NCBI RefSeq assembly: GCF_932526225.1
Contig: NC_064040.1
Coordinates: 4,833,681-4,897,680, forward strand
Reading direction: 5' to 3'
Length of the DNA: 64,000 nt
From: Nematostella vectensis
Lineage: Eukaryota; Cnidaria; Anthozoa; Actiniaria; Edwardsiidae
Shown: positions 1-13,100 of the stretch, piece by piece
Position numbering within the stretch: the first letter of the stretch is position 1
Layout of the letters: each line of letters opens with the position of its first letter
The notes under the pieces: generated by a model
Told to the model about the DNA's origin: nothing
Databases searched by the model: none
The model's input: the letters and a program-made list of their open reading frames with translations, nothing else
Program-made: the position numbers and the translations under genes

Positions 1-250
1 AAAGAATATGAAAATGTTTGATCATCATGAAAGACAAACACTATCACCTAATCTTAAAAAAATGGTATAAGATATGTATTCCTATCAATAAATCATTGAT
101 GAGTAGCTTAGTTGTGGGAAGTGAGACTATGTGATCTGTATTTGCTCCTAGTGCCTGCACCTACCTTCCCCCCTCTCTCCCCCACTGCCTATCCCCCTCC
201 CTTCTCCCAGTACCTATCCCTCTCCCTTCCCCCTACTTCCCCCATCCCTT

Positions 251-375
251 CCCCAGTGCCTATCCCCTCAGACACCCCAGTGCCTACCCACTCAGACACC
301 CCAGTGCCCATCCCCTCAGACACCCCAGTGCCTACCCCCTCAGACACCCCAGTGCTTATCCCCTCTCCCTCTAGT
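251..375. repeat. 24-bp minisatellite in NEK9 intron 2
   Basis: About five imperfect copies of a C-rich 24-bp unit built around CTCAGACACCCCAGTGCC lie in the intron left of NEK9 exon 2. The apparent reading frame through it is a low-complexity Pro/Ser/Thr repeat, not a gene. The array does not touch a recognised exon. Confidence 0.8.
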
Positions 376-808
376 GCCTACTCCTTCCTCCTATGAGTGC
401 ATATCCTCTTCCTTCCCTAAGTGCCACACTTTTTACCTGTGAACAATCCCATTTTCATGAATATGCCCAACTGCAGCACAGATTTGAAAAAAGTACCAGA
501 TGACAACCTGAAAAAATATTTATCAGAGTAAAAAAGCTTTTGTATGATAAGTAAAATCTCAGTTATAAAATGTTTCATTCAATATACCTCTTCAGGAAAA
601 AGTTCATTTTGTACGCAGATCTTGTCATGCAGTGTCCCACCTAAAAAATGGGTCCGATTGTTATTTCATTAATTTTATTGGCCCAAAGCTGTGGAAACAA
701 ACAATTAATCTTTGCTGCTTTTCTAAAACTTATGATTGAAGAAAAGCAATGTTTTTTGTCAAGCCTTGGCCACATCAGTAAAGTCACAAAATTCTAAAAT
801 ACACTCAC

Positions 809-2866
809 CGTTGCAATATTCCATTTCAATAAATAGTGAAGTCCCATCAATGAAGTGGTTGAAGTATGTCACAATATTTGTATGATTCAGCAAAGACAAG
901 ATGTCTATCTCCTTCAGGGCATCAGCCCTTTCTCTGTCACTCGCTCGGCTAAGGTTAACTTCTTTCCACACTACCAGCATATTGTCCTGGAAACAGAAAT
1001 ATCACTGACTTAAGTGGATTTTAGCAGCTATGAATAATCAGCATATTAACAGCTGAAGAGTGTTACTTTATGATGGCTACAAAAATCCTGATTATTAAAA
1101 TTGTCTTAGGCTAATTTCAAACATTTTAATGTCCATGAGCAAATGCCTGCAAATGCCTGCAAATGAATCAGGTCGATTGTTTCATCTTCATTTGCGTGCA
1201 TTTGTATTGAATATGGTTCATGGATAATACAACATTTGAGCTTAGCATTAGGAGAATATTATAGTCACACAACCTGTATAATTTAAAGTTTTTCCAAGTT
1301 CACTAGATGATGGTTATGTAATAAACATGCAACATGCCACAAGAACCATCATCAGCAGGTGGGTGAGCGGGGGCGTCACTGCACATCATCTTGTTTACAG
1401 GTCACTTAATGGTGACAATAGAAAAATTATAACTGTCTGGGATTATGGTCATAACAAGACCCTTCTGATAATAGGAATAGAATGCAGTTAAATTCAATGC
1501 ATGGATCAATTGTTCTTACAGCTATTCTCAAAACTTAAATTATGATTATAATCATCCAATAAAACCCACTATACACTGTCCCTTATATACATTTTTCTAG
1601 GTATTTATACAGTAGAAAGTTTATTTCTGGGCAAGAAACATATGTGTGATGTCACAGTCCCTGCCTCCATTTTTCTATAGGTCCACTTTCTATAGGTCCA
1701 CTTTCTATAGGTCCACTTTCTAGCCAAATTGACAAGATACACCACGTTATTGTATTAAGCATAATTATTTGTCTTGGAGTGTCAAAGATTATAAACATAA
1801 CTTTCACTTATTCATATCCAAACTAGGTTAATCGTGTCCGATCTAAATCTGAGTTTATATTTTATGTTTACAGGTACTCCAATATAAGTCAAGATTATAA
1901 CTTTATCATTACTATGTATAATAATATATAATTTTCAAAATCATAGATTAGTGCATGATGGAATGTGCAACTGACCACATGGATTTGACAGCAGGAGAAG
2001 TTCAGCAGGAGGTAACTGCATGCATTTTATGGAGATCGATTGATTATTTCTTTAGTGGTTTAAAAGCTGAACAATTAGTTTGATGGATAAGTTGTGGTAG
2101 TGAAAAACTTTATCAAACTTTATACATAGACCCATAAAGGAATGTTTAATGTTAACATTGACATGTTAGAGTAAACACTGTATAAACAATGGCTTTATTT
2201 AATTAAGAGGCACTCAATCTTCAAGGGGAAATTTTCTCATGCATGTCCAAACTAAACTTTGAGTATGTTTTCTTTATTCTAAATAAATCTGCGAAACCAA
2301 ACTTTTAAGAGAGAACTTGGCATTATAAACCAATTTAGCAGCTTTCATGGTTCGTTAGATATGCCAAAAGACAGTTTGCATTTCAGTTTATTTATTCGTT
2401 TTATCAGGCCATAATTTAAACACTAAGAAAAAACTAAAACGACATGGAAACTTTCGAGAGAAAAAAAAAAGGAATTAATTACGTCACATGTATAAATCCC
2501 TAATATGGCTAAAGGGTATCATATGCATCAGAGAATCTTGTCTTTGCATGATTTATTAAGCATTCGCAAAAATCAGCTGCAATAGCAATTTGACAACATT
2601 TTCTAAATTTTGCCATAAGAAAGCTAGATACCGAGAGAGGTAATCTCAATAGAAATTTATGTTGACACAATCATACCCTGGAATCAGGAAGACAAAAAGA
2701 CGAAAGCTGAATTACATAGAATTTTGATAGGGATTCTTGTTATTTCACATACCTCGATTTTTCTGTAAAGCACCGCTTCTCCGAAAGCCCCTCTGCCAAG
2801 CGTACGAACCGGGATGTACATTTCTTGCTGTATCTCCGCGTTTAAAATATCTCCTTCCTCCGCCAT
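809..2866 (-). CDS. NEK9: NEK9-type NIMA-related kinase, first two coding exons (partial, continues past the left edge)
   Basis: Exon 1 is 2866-2753 (38 codons from the ATG) and exon 2 is 986-809. Both have clean splice sites (GTATGT and GTGAGT donors, CAG acceptor). The protein starts with an acidic leader, then [20 protein letters not shown], the glycine loop (G24, G26, G29). Exon 2 supplies the VAIK-type lysine in VVWKEV (K46), the helix-C glutamate (E64) and the hinge start [11 protein letters not shown] kinases are Ser/Thr kinases. NEK9 acts in spindle assembly and carries an RCC1 propeller after the kinase domain, which would lie outside the window. The wording around the glycine loop and the VVWKE segment resembles NEK9 more than other NEKs that I know. 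Intron 1 is about 1.8 kb. The gene is divergent from XPO5. Confidence 0.85.
987..2752 (-). other. NEK9 intron 1, no gene seen
   Basis: AT-rich intron between NEK9 exons 1 and 2. The only structure I see is a short direct repeat of a 15-bp unit (CTATAGGTCCACTTT) with about three copies near 1675-1722. Confidence 0.6.
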
Positions 2867-3466
2867 TTTGCAGGTGTATATAAGAATACCGTATGCTACT
2901 TCTGGTTAAAAATCCGGGTCAAATATTAACAAAAATATCCCGAAAACGGTGTTGATTGCGAGGCCATTGTAAGAAGTCGTATTCCCGCTTCTTTTCAGTC
3001 TCTCTTGACCTCCGTTATTTCATCCCAAAAAATCCTGATCGCGGAACATCCCCGTTCGTAGCTTGTCTATCAGCGTATATACATACTGATTATCTCCGAT
3101 CCTCCCTTATATCTACCACTCAACAATGTCTCGAAGCCGAATAATTATGTTAAACTGAACGTAAATATATTTCGTGGTCTGGAACATGACAAGCATGCGC
3201 CCACGGTTGGTTACTCTCAGCGGGAAAGCTAGCACAGGGTACCCGTGGAACTACGCAAATTAAAATGTATTTTGACTTGTGTTTTTTCTTTATTTTATAC
3301 TTTATACTAAAAGAAAAGGATCAAAGTGAAGGGTTCAGAGTATGAAATTCACAGACCCTGAATAACTTTTATGGTTTACTTTGTCCAATCATTTGCGAGG
3401 GAAGATAGTGCGCGAACGCGTGTGGGCTTCCTGTGGTATCTCCCGCGCCCGTTGCGGCACGTCAAG
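2867..3466. promoter_or_regulatory. Putative bidirectional promoter between NEK9 and XPO5
   Basis: The two start codons are 600 bp apart and point away from each other. Both lie inside an AAnATGGCG context (AAAATGGCG for NEK9, CAAGATGGCG for XPO5), which matches the YY1-like motif common at housekeeping gene starts. CpG content rises near 3400-3460. No TATA box is evident. The promoter call is inferred from the arrangement. Confidence 0.5.
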
Positions 3467-6400
3467 ATGGCGACCTCCAGTGAAGAAGAAGCGAAACTAA
3501 TAAAAGCAATAGAAGTTACTCTAGAACCCGCTGTCCCGGCTCAGCTACGGACAGAGGCTTACGAAGTGAGTACAAAATCCATTATCGTTGCAATATTGCC
3601 ATTTTCCTGCCGAATTTGCGCTTCTCGCGTCCGGCGGTAAAATATCAAATTGCCTAGGTGAGTATTTTTTTATCTAGGGCGTAGGTCTAGCGATGCCATT
3701 GGTTGTGTTGCTTGGAGAACTTCCTTTCTGCTGTGTCAATTGATTGTCATTCTGTTCTATGACAGTTTATTGAAAATTTCAAGAACAACTTAGAACGATG
3801 TCTTACCACCGGATTTCGCCTGTTCAGTAAGGAGAACTCTGCAATGGTGCGGCACATTGGGCTACAGTTGATGGAACATAGTGTCAAGTATGCCTCTTGT
3901 GTTCCATTTTGTACATGGATGGCAGAATTAGAATCAGATCTGATGAATGTTTTCAGGTTCAACTGGGGCTCCATGCAGCAGAATGACTGTGCTGTGTTTA
4001 AGCAGAGAGTGATGTCTCTTCTTGTCAATGTAAGATGTAGCCCTATCTACAGCACCTGGCCTGTAGACAGGATTTTAAGCGGGATGGTTCATTTATCCAA
4101 TTGAACAGACCAAATTTCTGGTATACCCCTCTCCTCACCTTATTACATCAGGCAATAACATATAGCAATAATAAAAAGGATAATTATTATATGAAGATTT
4201 TAACCCATTCGCTCCTGGGATAATAGCATGCCCGATTTGCCCTCTCCCTGGGAGTTTTCACAAGTTTTGCAAATTCCCTCAAGCAGAAAACAAAACACAT
4301 ATGCACAGTAAATTGCGAGACAATATTACATAAAAGCAAATAGTGCATCCTATTCGGGAAAAGACAAGGAATCTGATGGTGTATAAATCTGTAAACAACT
4401 AGGAAAATATAAAAACTAGACTATTATATATCAAGTTTATTCTAATTTGTTCAATTAAGTGAACACGAAGAAACAAAACACAACTTCTGTTGACAAAATT
4501 CTTCTTTAATAAATACAAAAATCAATGCAATATTTAAAATAAATGTACTCACAGTATCCCTGAATACATTCCACAAGTTTATTCCACAAATAAGATTTCA
4601 AGACTTGGTAAAACAAAGACATTTTATCAACCAGAGTTTTACGGTTTCAAAGTGTGTATTCTGAACACAGCGACGGTTGACCTTTCTAAATTGGTTTTAT
4701 GTTTAGAGAACAAAATCTTAGTGCTTTCCTTGGATTTTCTAAACTCATAATCAGTTCACAACATCTTCAATGTACAATCAACTGAAAGTATTGTTTAATT
4801 GTTGATATTCCTTAATTTTTATTTACCAAGAATGGAGGAATATAGAATTGATTCAAATCATAGCACGGATTTTTTTAGTCAAATCTATCGTTCTCAAAGA
4901 AGCAAAGTAACATGCAAAATATTCGAGTTAATCTACTAAACCCTTTGTGGCATCCTTGTTACCTAGAAAATGTTATGTGATCCAGTAAAGGTTATTTTTG
5001 TACCATTTTGACCTCCTGAAATGAAGTATTTTGAGATGAGAGCAACCATGTAAATTTACACGTGGCCAAATTTTTTAATTCACCCCCGCCTGATTTAGCT
5101 AAAATAAATATCATTATACGGATCTTTTCACGAATATAAGAAGCCTTTATCCATACAGCAGACTTTTAGTGGGTAGATAATTCATTCTCACCAGACTAGA
5201 TGCAGTGTAATTCTCGAAACACGGCAAAATCTCCACTGTGAGACTCCAAAATTTAGATTTGGCTGTCAGAATCCCGCGTGAATTCTGATGTCTTTAAGCA
5301 CTATTTCCCGTCATTTTTTAACAAAACGATCCTCTCACTGGCTGTAATTATCCACTCTAGAGCTATCATGTCAGGTTTTATAATTATCTTCCTTTACCAA
5401 GCCTTAAAAGCGAGGAAATAATTGAAATATTGCGATTTTCAAGCGCTATCAGGTCTCCAAGAATTCAGCATGGCAGTCGCGTGAGACAAGTGATTTCACT
5501 ACAAGGCATTGTTCTATTGTTTGGTTGCTAGGAGATGCGCAAAAGAGCTCATTTGATTGGTCAATTCTTTGTCACGCTACAGCTGAATTTTCAAAAGCTT
5601 TACTCGCCGGGGATGGGAGCTAGAGGTGTTTTTCTAGCGCGCGCAAAAGCCAGGCGGTACAGGGCAGGATAGGGAAATATGACAGTTTTTCCACCTGGCG
5701 TTTCAGGGCGGTATGGGAGCAAATGAGTTAAAGACATTAATGTGCACCGTATATCCAGCCAAACATTTTTTTTGTTTCCTCTGAGCGGACCTTCAAGCCA
5801 GATGGCGGGGTTTGTCCGAACCCCCCCTGGCTACTGGCCTAAGTACCAAGGGGCGGGTGCAAGCTCTGTATAATACCAAACCCTTGAATCCTTTCTTCAG
5901 GAATCTCTTGTTCCCCTTGTACATTGGAAGCATGACTTTTACAACTTTAATACTTCCTCAATAAGACTTATATTCTGTAGGGTACCAAACCGATGTCAGA
6001 GGAACCTTATCATCTCAAAGAATCTCTTGCTCGTCTGGTGGCGGAGGTTGCAAAGAGGGAGTGGCCGCAGAGCTGGGAAAATTTCTTGTCTGACCTGAAC
6101 GGCATGTGCCCATTAGGGGTATGTGCAATTAAAATGACTTTCTTGAAAGCCAGACAAAGCAGGCTGTGAATAAAAGATATTTAAATCTTGATTTTAACTC
6201 ATTGGTCACAACTTGGCAGCCAGAAACTGTTTCACCATGTAAAGATTAAGAAAAGAAGTAAAATCAGTTTACAATAGTTTTATTTTTATTTTTCACCATA
6301 TTATGTCTCACAATACAAAATTATAATTCGTATTCCTGTGGGAAAAGATCTGTAGGTTTTTTGCTTTCTCCTTGACTTTGGAAAATTATCAGAATGTGTT

Positions 6401-9400
6401 CATGATGAAAGCAACCAGTTGCCTAACGACTAAGGACAGTTGCCTAGTTGTCTAACAACTTAGGAAGGTTTTCTTGCGGATGGTTGCCTAATGACTTGGG
6501 ATAGTTGCCTTTAACCTTTTAAAGAGTTAAGCCTAAAGCAAGCTAATCCAGTATTGAGTTGCCTAGTAGGTGGTTGCCTAATGACTTGGGATAGCTGCCT
6601 TTAACCTTTAATAGAGTTAATTGCCTAAAGCAAGCTAATCTAGTATTGAGTTGCCTAGTAGAAGTTTGCCTAACAACTTGGGGTAGTTGCCTTTAATCTT
6701 TAAAGGAGTCAATTGCCTTAAGCAAGCTAATCAAGTATTGAGTAGATGGTTGCCTAATGACTTGGGATGGTTGCCTAGTGGGTGGTTGTCTAACGGCTTA
6801 AGATGGTTGGTAGTAGTGGATGTTTGCCTAGTTACAGGGCTGCTTGTGTTGGAGGTGTGTTTTGCTGAGTGTAGAAGGCACATCAAGAGCCTATGTTGAT
6901 CATGTGTTTTGCTGCATTTAGAAAACCCAGCAAGAGCTTGTGTTGATAATGTGTTTTGCTGCATTTAGAAAACCCAGCAAGAGCTTGTGTTGATAATGTG
7001 TTTTGCTGCATTTAGAAAACACAGCAAGAGCTTGTGTTGATCTTGTGTTTTGCTGCATTTAGAAAACCCAGCAAGAGCTTGTGTTGATAATGTGTTTTGC
7101 TGCATTTAGAAAACCCAGCAAGAGCTTGTGTTGATCTTGTGTTTTGCTGCATTTAGAAAACACAGCAAGAGCCTATGTTGATCATGTGTTCTGCTGCATT
7201 TAGAAAACACAGCAAGAGCCTATGTTGATCATGTGTTTTGCTGCATTTAGAAAACCCAGCAAGAGCCTATGTTGATCTTGTGTTTTGCTGCATTTAGAAA
7301 ACACAGCAAGAGCCTATGTTGATCATGTGTTCTGCTGCATTTAGAAAACACAGCAAGAGCCTATGTTGATCATGTGTTCTGCTGCATTTAGAAAACACAG
7401 CAAGAGCTTGTGTTGATGGTGCTGCTACGGCTAGCTGAGGATGTAATTGGCATGGATGTCAACCTGCAGAACCAGAGGAAGAGGGAGATGATGCTGGCAC
7501 TTAACACACACAGCGAGGGAATCTTTAAATTCTTTCTCAACATGCTCACATACAACTCCAAGATGCTCAACCAGATGGTCAGTTGATCTTGCAGCCCCTA
7601 ACCCTGGATGAAACTATTCAGAAAACAGTCAGCTTGTTGAGTTAATGACGTTTTGTCAACTCAAATCAAATTGGTTTTTCTGCTTTGCGTTACAGATACA
7701 GATACAAAGAAGTATTATGTCAAATTTATTTTTTGTATAAGAAAATTTTTGTCCAAAAGTTTTATAAGAATTTGTATATAGCTTTCTTCAAACCATTTGT
7801 TTAGAATCCTTATACAATTTAGTAACTTCTCCTTTTGCTTTTTATCATTCATCACAGAGAGAAAACCCTGCTCTTCTTCAGGAGGTAAAATTCATCATTA
7901 TAAGGAATAGATTCTTAGTTGTACTATAACATAATATAACTTTCACCAGTTATATGGGTGGTCATTGTCCCTTTGGTTCAGGTTAGAAAAGCGCAGCTTG
8001 AAAAAAAAGAGCTCCAACTTAGTGCCCTTATCCAGATCGGGAATACAGAAGAAAATGACTTCAATTCTTTTGTGACACAAATTAGAATTAAGGAATGAAA
8101 TTGGAAAAATCCCTAGCAAGAGCCAGCGCTAACACACTATGCCACCCATTCTTCTTGCTTTTCTTTATAATTCTTATCTGATGCTTAATTTATATCATGA
8201 AATCCGTGCAGATGGCAGAGTGTAAGCGTATAGCTGAGCAGACTCTGGCTACCATGCATGGTTACCTGGAATGGGTCAAGCCCCAGGTCCTATTTCAGGG
8301 AGATTGTGTTCTATTCCATACCTTGTACAATCTCCTAGCTGATGAAGACCTCAAGTTGCCAGCTTGTGAGTGCCTTCTCATTATTGTCAATCGAAAGGTG
8401 AGCTTATACTTTATTAATACTATGCTTTAATACTATACTAAGACTATACTTATTCTTTTAAAACTTATTTTGCTGATGTGTTACCCGACAAATTAATAGT
8501 AACATCATCCCAAAGACATTATTCCAGTTTAAAAGAGATTTACCAACTGATTCATATTTCTTCTTCAATTTCAACAGACTCGTGATTGCTATGGTGTTGT
8601 ACATATCTTGTAATTTATTGAGATTTCATTCTGCAGGCAGGAAAGGGCCCTGAAAGACAGATATTTCTGGAGGAGTACTCCCGCTTCTTCTGTGATGATG
8701 CAATCCAAGTTATGTTATCAACAGCCAGGTAAAATTTTAAAAATGTGGATGTGTTGCATTTTAGCTCAAGAATCTAGTATACATACTCAACTGTGATATT
8801 CATACAACGACAACCTGTCAGGAGAGAAGATACAGTACTATGCAGTTAACAAACATGAGTGTGAATTAGTTTGTAAGCACTACCACTGAAGATGGTACCA
8901 CAGGCCAGCGTTGCAGGTGGTCTCCAATATACAGGCTTATGCAGTGTGTTTGGGAAGACAGAAAATCCAGCCTACTGTCCTTGTCAGAGAAGACAAGGAA
9001 TTCACAGTCCCCAATGTAGAATGTTTGGCTTTTGAGGCGAAGCCCTTGTCACTGAACTATTGCAGGACTTTTCAAAAGTACTGTTCAAAAGTGTACCAAC
9101 TTTTATGAGTATGCGTCTATAAATGAATTTTTGTATAGAATTTAAAAAAACATTGTAAATGTGCCTATTCTCATCAGGAAGGCAGCTAGTATTGAATTTG
9201 ACGAGAAGCAGTACCTTTTTCTAAAGAGACTTTGTCAAGTATTGACATCACTTGGCCTGGTACAGCTTCCACAGATATGGGTGAGTAATAAGGTGATTTA
9301 GATCCACTAGGCAAGAAAGAGGAGGCTGGCTTATGCGTTTGAATCAAGCATGCATGAGCCGGCGTCCTGTTGCCGCGTCATAGATCTTAAATACCCCAAT

Positions 9401-10188
9401 ACACTACAACTAGGTAACAAAACTAAAACAATGGCAGCAACTCAACAATGACAACGGCCTAGGGTGGATTAGGCAAGTACTGCACAGGGATTAATTTGTT
9501 AATACCACTCAACTTTCAGACCTTGGGTGGATTTGGTCAGCACAGGGGTAAATGTGTTAATACTACTTAACTTATAGACCTTGGGTAGATTTGGTCAGCA
9601 CAGGGGTAAATGTGTTAATACCATTCAACTTACAGATCTTGGGTGGATATTGTCAGCACAGGGGTAAATGTGTTAATACCATTCAGCTTACAGACCTTGG
9701 GTGGATTTGGTCAGCACAGGGGTAAATGTGTTAATATCATTCAACTTTCAGACCTTGGGCGGATTAGGTCAGCACAGGGGTAAATGTGTTAATACTACTT
9801 AACTTATAGACCTTGGGTAGATTTGGTCAGCACAGGGGTAAATGTGTTAATATCATTCAACTTTCAGACCTTGGGCGGATTAGGTCAGCACAGGGGTAAA
9901 TGTGTTAATACTACTTAACTTATAGACCTTGGGTAGATTTGGTCAGCACAGGGGTAAATGTGTTAATACCATTCAGCTTACAGACCTTGGGTGGATTTGG
10001 TCAGCACAGGGGTAAATGTGTTAATACCATTCAGCTGACAGACCTTGGGTGGATTTGGTCAGTACAGGGGTAAATGTGTTTTAATAATCGATTTTCTTGA
10101 ACAGAATCAGGAGAAACCAGATGGAAAGCCAAAGAACTTTAACCACTTTATTGAAATCCTGCTGGCCTTCAGTCAACACGAAAGTCTA
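3467..10188 (+). CDS. XPO5: XPO5 exons 1-10 (N-terminal HEAT repeats)
   Basis: Exons: 3467-3565, 3766-3887, 3957-4029, 5981-6118, 7401-7577, 7858-7884, 8212-8397, 8637-8728, 9178-9280, 10105-10188. Phases close at every junction. Exon 6 is a 27-nt microexon (RENPALLQE) flanked by a CACAG acceptor and a GTAAAA donor. It is the least certain of the set because it keeps the frame whether present or absent. Exon 5 begins at the last of 12 copies of a tandemly repeated 3' splice site. This part covers the importin-beta-like N-terminus that contacts Ran in the family. Confidence 0.87.
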
Positions 10189-13100
10189 GTAAGTGTCCTG
10201 CAGTCAACTGTGACGACTCACGCGAAAACGTACCTTAGAGCTTCTCAATTCCGCGAATTAACCCGCGAAACGGGCGCGAGCGTTCCGCGAAATAAGCGCG
10301 AGCATTCCGCGAGATAAGCCTGAGCATTCGGCGAGATAGGAACGAGCTTTCCGCGAGATAGGCGCGAGCTTTTGCAAAACGGGCGCGAGCCTTTCGTTGT
10401 TGAGTCGCGAGCACATAACTTAACAATTGGCAAAGGGCTGAATCTTTCGATTTTCAAAGTCGGTGAAACGCGATATACATCTACTGAGGTCTATACGTTA
10501 GAAAAAGCCTCTCTTAGGATATAAGTAAACATCTGAATAGTATTCAGACACAATAATGCAAGTATTTGAGTTTGGTTTCGTTGAGATCTCGAGTGCTAGC
10601 AAGGGAATCGAACGTCAAAGTCGCTACGATGCTACATCAAGACAATAGCGCTATTACCAATCGCTTATTGAGGGATAGCTTGATATCGACTCTGACAGTT
10701 TGATATCAGTCGGAAGAAGATTCGCTCGAAGCCTTGGTTGGTTTGCTAGAAGCCATGGTTTAAATATATAGAATCATAAATAAAATTTTATTGAATCTAG
10801 TCGATTTTTTGAGCGAAGGTAAACCGGCATGATTTATTCGCCGCCGACATATAAACATATTGTTGTTCTTCAACAAAGACACTCGAACAACGACGCTTCA
10901 TCTTTGGTTTGCGTTCGGCTCTATCTAATGGAGCAATGTAGCGATTGCGTCAATCTTTATTTCAAAAGAAAGCTCACATATTTTGGGGGGTCTCTTTAAT
11001 ACGCGAGTTTTTGAGCGAACGTAAACCGGCGTGATTTAGTCGTCGCCGACGCGACATGTTAACATGTCGTTGTTGTTCAACAAAGACACTCGAACAATGA
11101 CGCCGCTTCCTTGGTTTGCGTTCGGCTCCATCTAATGGAGTAATGTAGCGATTGCGACAATGTTTATTGCAAAAGAAAGCTCACATTTTGGGGAATCTTT
11201 TTTGGGGATAATAATATATAACAAAGATCTCATTTGGAATAGAGATCTTCGTGATAGGTGAAGCTCGAAACATACGAGTTCCGAAATGATTTTGCCTTTA
11301 TTACCCAACACATTATTACGAATTATGTTACTTACACCAAATTGTTCCGCCAAATTACAACACTACGTAATGACATATTTCTTTTCGTGTTCAGTAGCGC
11401 TAGAACGATCAGTGATAGTTCGATATCGGGCTTCGGTAACACTTTGTTTAAAAAAAGCAGTCACCGAAAAGACTTTCAAGAGTTCATGTCAAAAACTGTC
11501 GTCCTTATTCCCCGAATACACTACTTATCTCTAGTAACTTACACAAAATTGTCCTTAAATTGCCAGACTAACTACTTCATATTTATTTCTGTGCGATTCG
11601 AGAGCGAGTATGATCTGTGAATGTTTGTCAAGGTGCTTGGGTACTCTTCTAAAAAGGCCGTAACGACACAAATCCTAGATAAAACCGTCGCTCCGTGCTG
11701 CGTAAAAAAAATCGTCCTTTCGAAAAATCGGAGTTGACTAAGGATCAACTTGCTGGTCGCTATTCCGTGTCGTTTATAAGATACAACCCGCGAGTTGTGT
11801 TTAGCAAGTCGCGAGGCTTCCCGTTGTCAAGGCGTGAGCGTTCCGCGAGATAGGCGCAAGCTTTCTGTTATTTAGGCGCGAACGTTCCGCGAGATGGGCG
11901 CGAGCTTTCTGTTATTAAGGCGCGAACATTCCGCGAGAAAAGCGCGAGAAAGCTGCGAGCTTTCCGCGAAACGGGCGCGAGTTTGGCCAAACTCGCGGAA
12001 AACCCTAAGGTACGTTTTCGCGTGAGTCGTCACAACTGTGAAACCGTTTTATAAATTTTGTAAAAATGCACCTGAATTATGTTTTTTATAATATTTTTCA
12101 GGCAATAGCACACCTTACCTTTCATCTATGGTTGAAATTTCTAAACAGTGAAGTTATGGTGAAGGATGAAAATATCCAATCAAGCATGCTGCACCTCCTG
12201 GAATTAGCCAAGACAAAGACACTCAGGGTATGATAATGGTAGTGGCAACATTTGAGCTATGTAGCCTTAATCAAGACACCTTAGCTACAAGTATAAGATA
12301 GCATAATTAGGGCACAGCACAACTTAAATGTTGGTTTTCAGTTCAAGATGATTTTAAAAACATTCTTCTGAGGCTAACAGTTTACGGTGCCATGGTTGGC
12401 ATTTTACAGTAGTTGTAGAGTACATGATATGATTTAGTTTTCCATCTAGGCTGGGAAGACAGAGTCTTCTGATATTCCTGGTGGAATATTCAACCAAGAG
12501 GATTTCAACAGTGAAAAAGAATTCAACTCTATATTCAGTGGTAGGTTGTTAAGGTTCTCATCATGAATTGTATAAGAAATATATACAGCCACTTATTTAT
12601 CTTGCTATTTTGTTTTTTCATCTGTTGAATATATGTGCATGGTTGAGCATGATGAAAACATGGTTGAGTAATGGGATTTCTCTTGCTGCAGGGGTCCGTT
12701 CACAGATAATGGACATCCTTCGACAGATCACCCTTCACTTCCCTGTGGAAGCTTTTATGCGTCCAGCAGAATGGTTACTGCAGAACATTGAGAAGACCAA
12801 GCTGCATGGACTAACTGGTATGTAGCTACAGTCGGGCGCATACCTAGGTGGGTGCACAGGGTGCTTAGGTTGTGCTTAAGGTGCGTCAGAAACTATAAAC
12901 TGTGTTTGTACCCTCCTTGAGTTCCATTATGTAGGTATTTCTGTATGTTGCCTATGATAGCCTACCACCTCAGCTAATCCTGGTTTTGCAGCTTGCTGTA
13001 GAACCTTAAAATTGTCACCCTAGTCTATTAAATGGTCATTTGTCAAATTCCTGAATTTTCACCTCTAGCAAACATATTGTTTTCCACATGTTGTTAATTT

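Noticed and set aside
11132-11620. Overlapping frames of 70-120 codons inside the TIR element
   Set aside because: No transposase motifs, no catalytic signature and no codon bias. The element looks non-autonomous.
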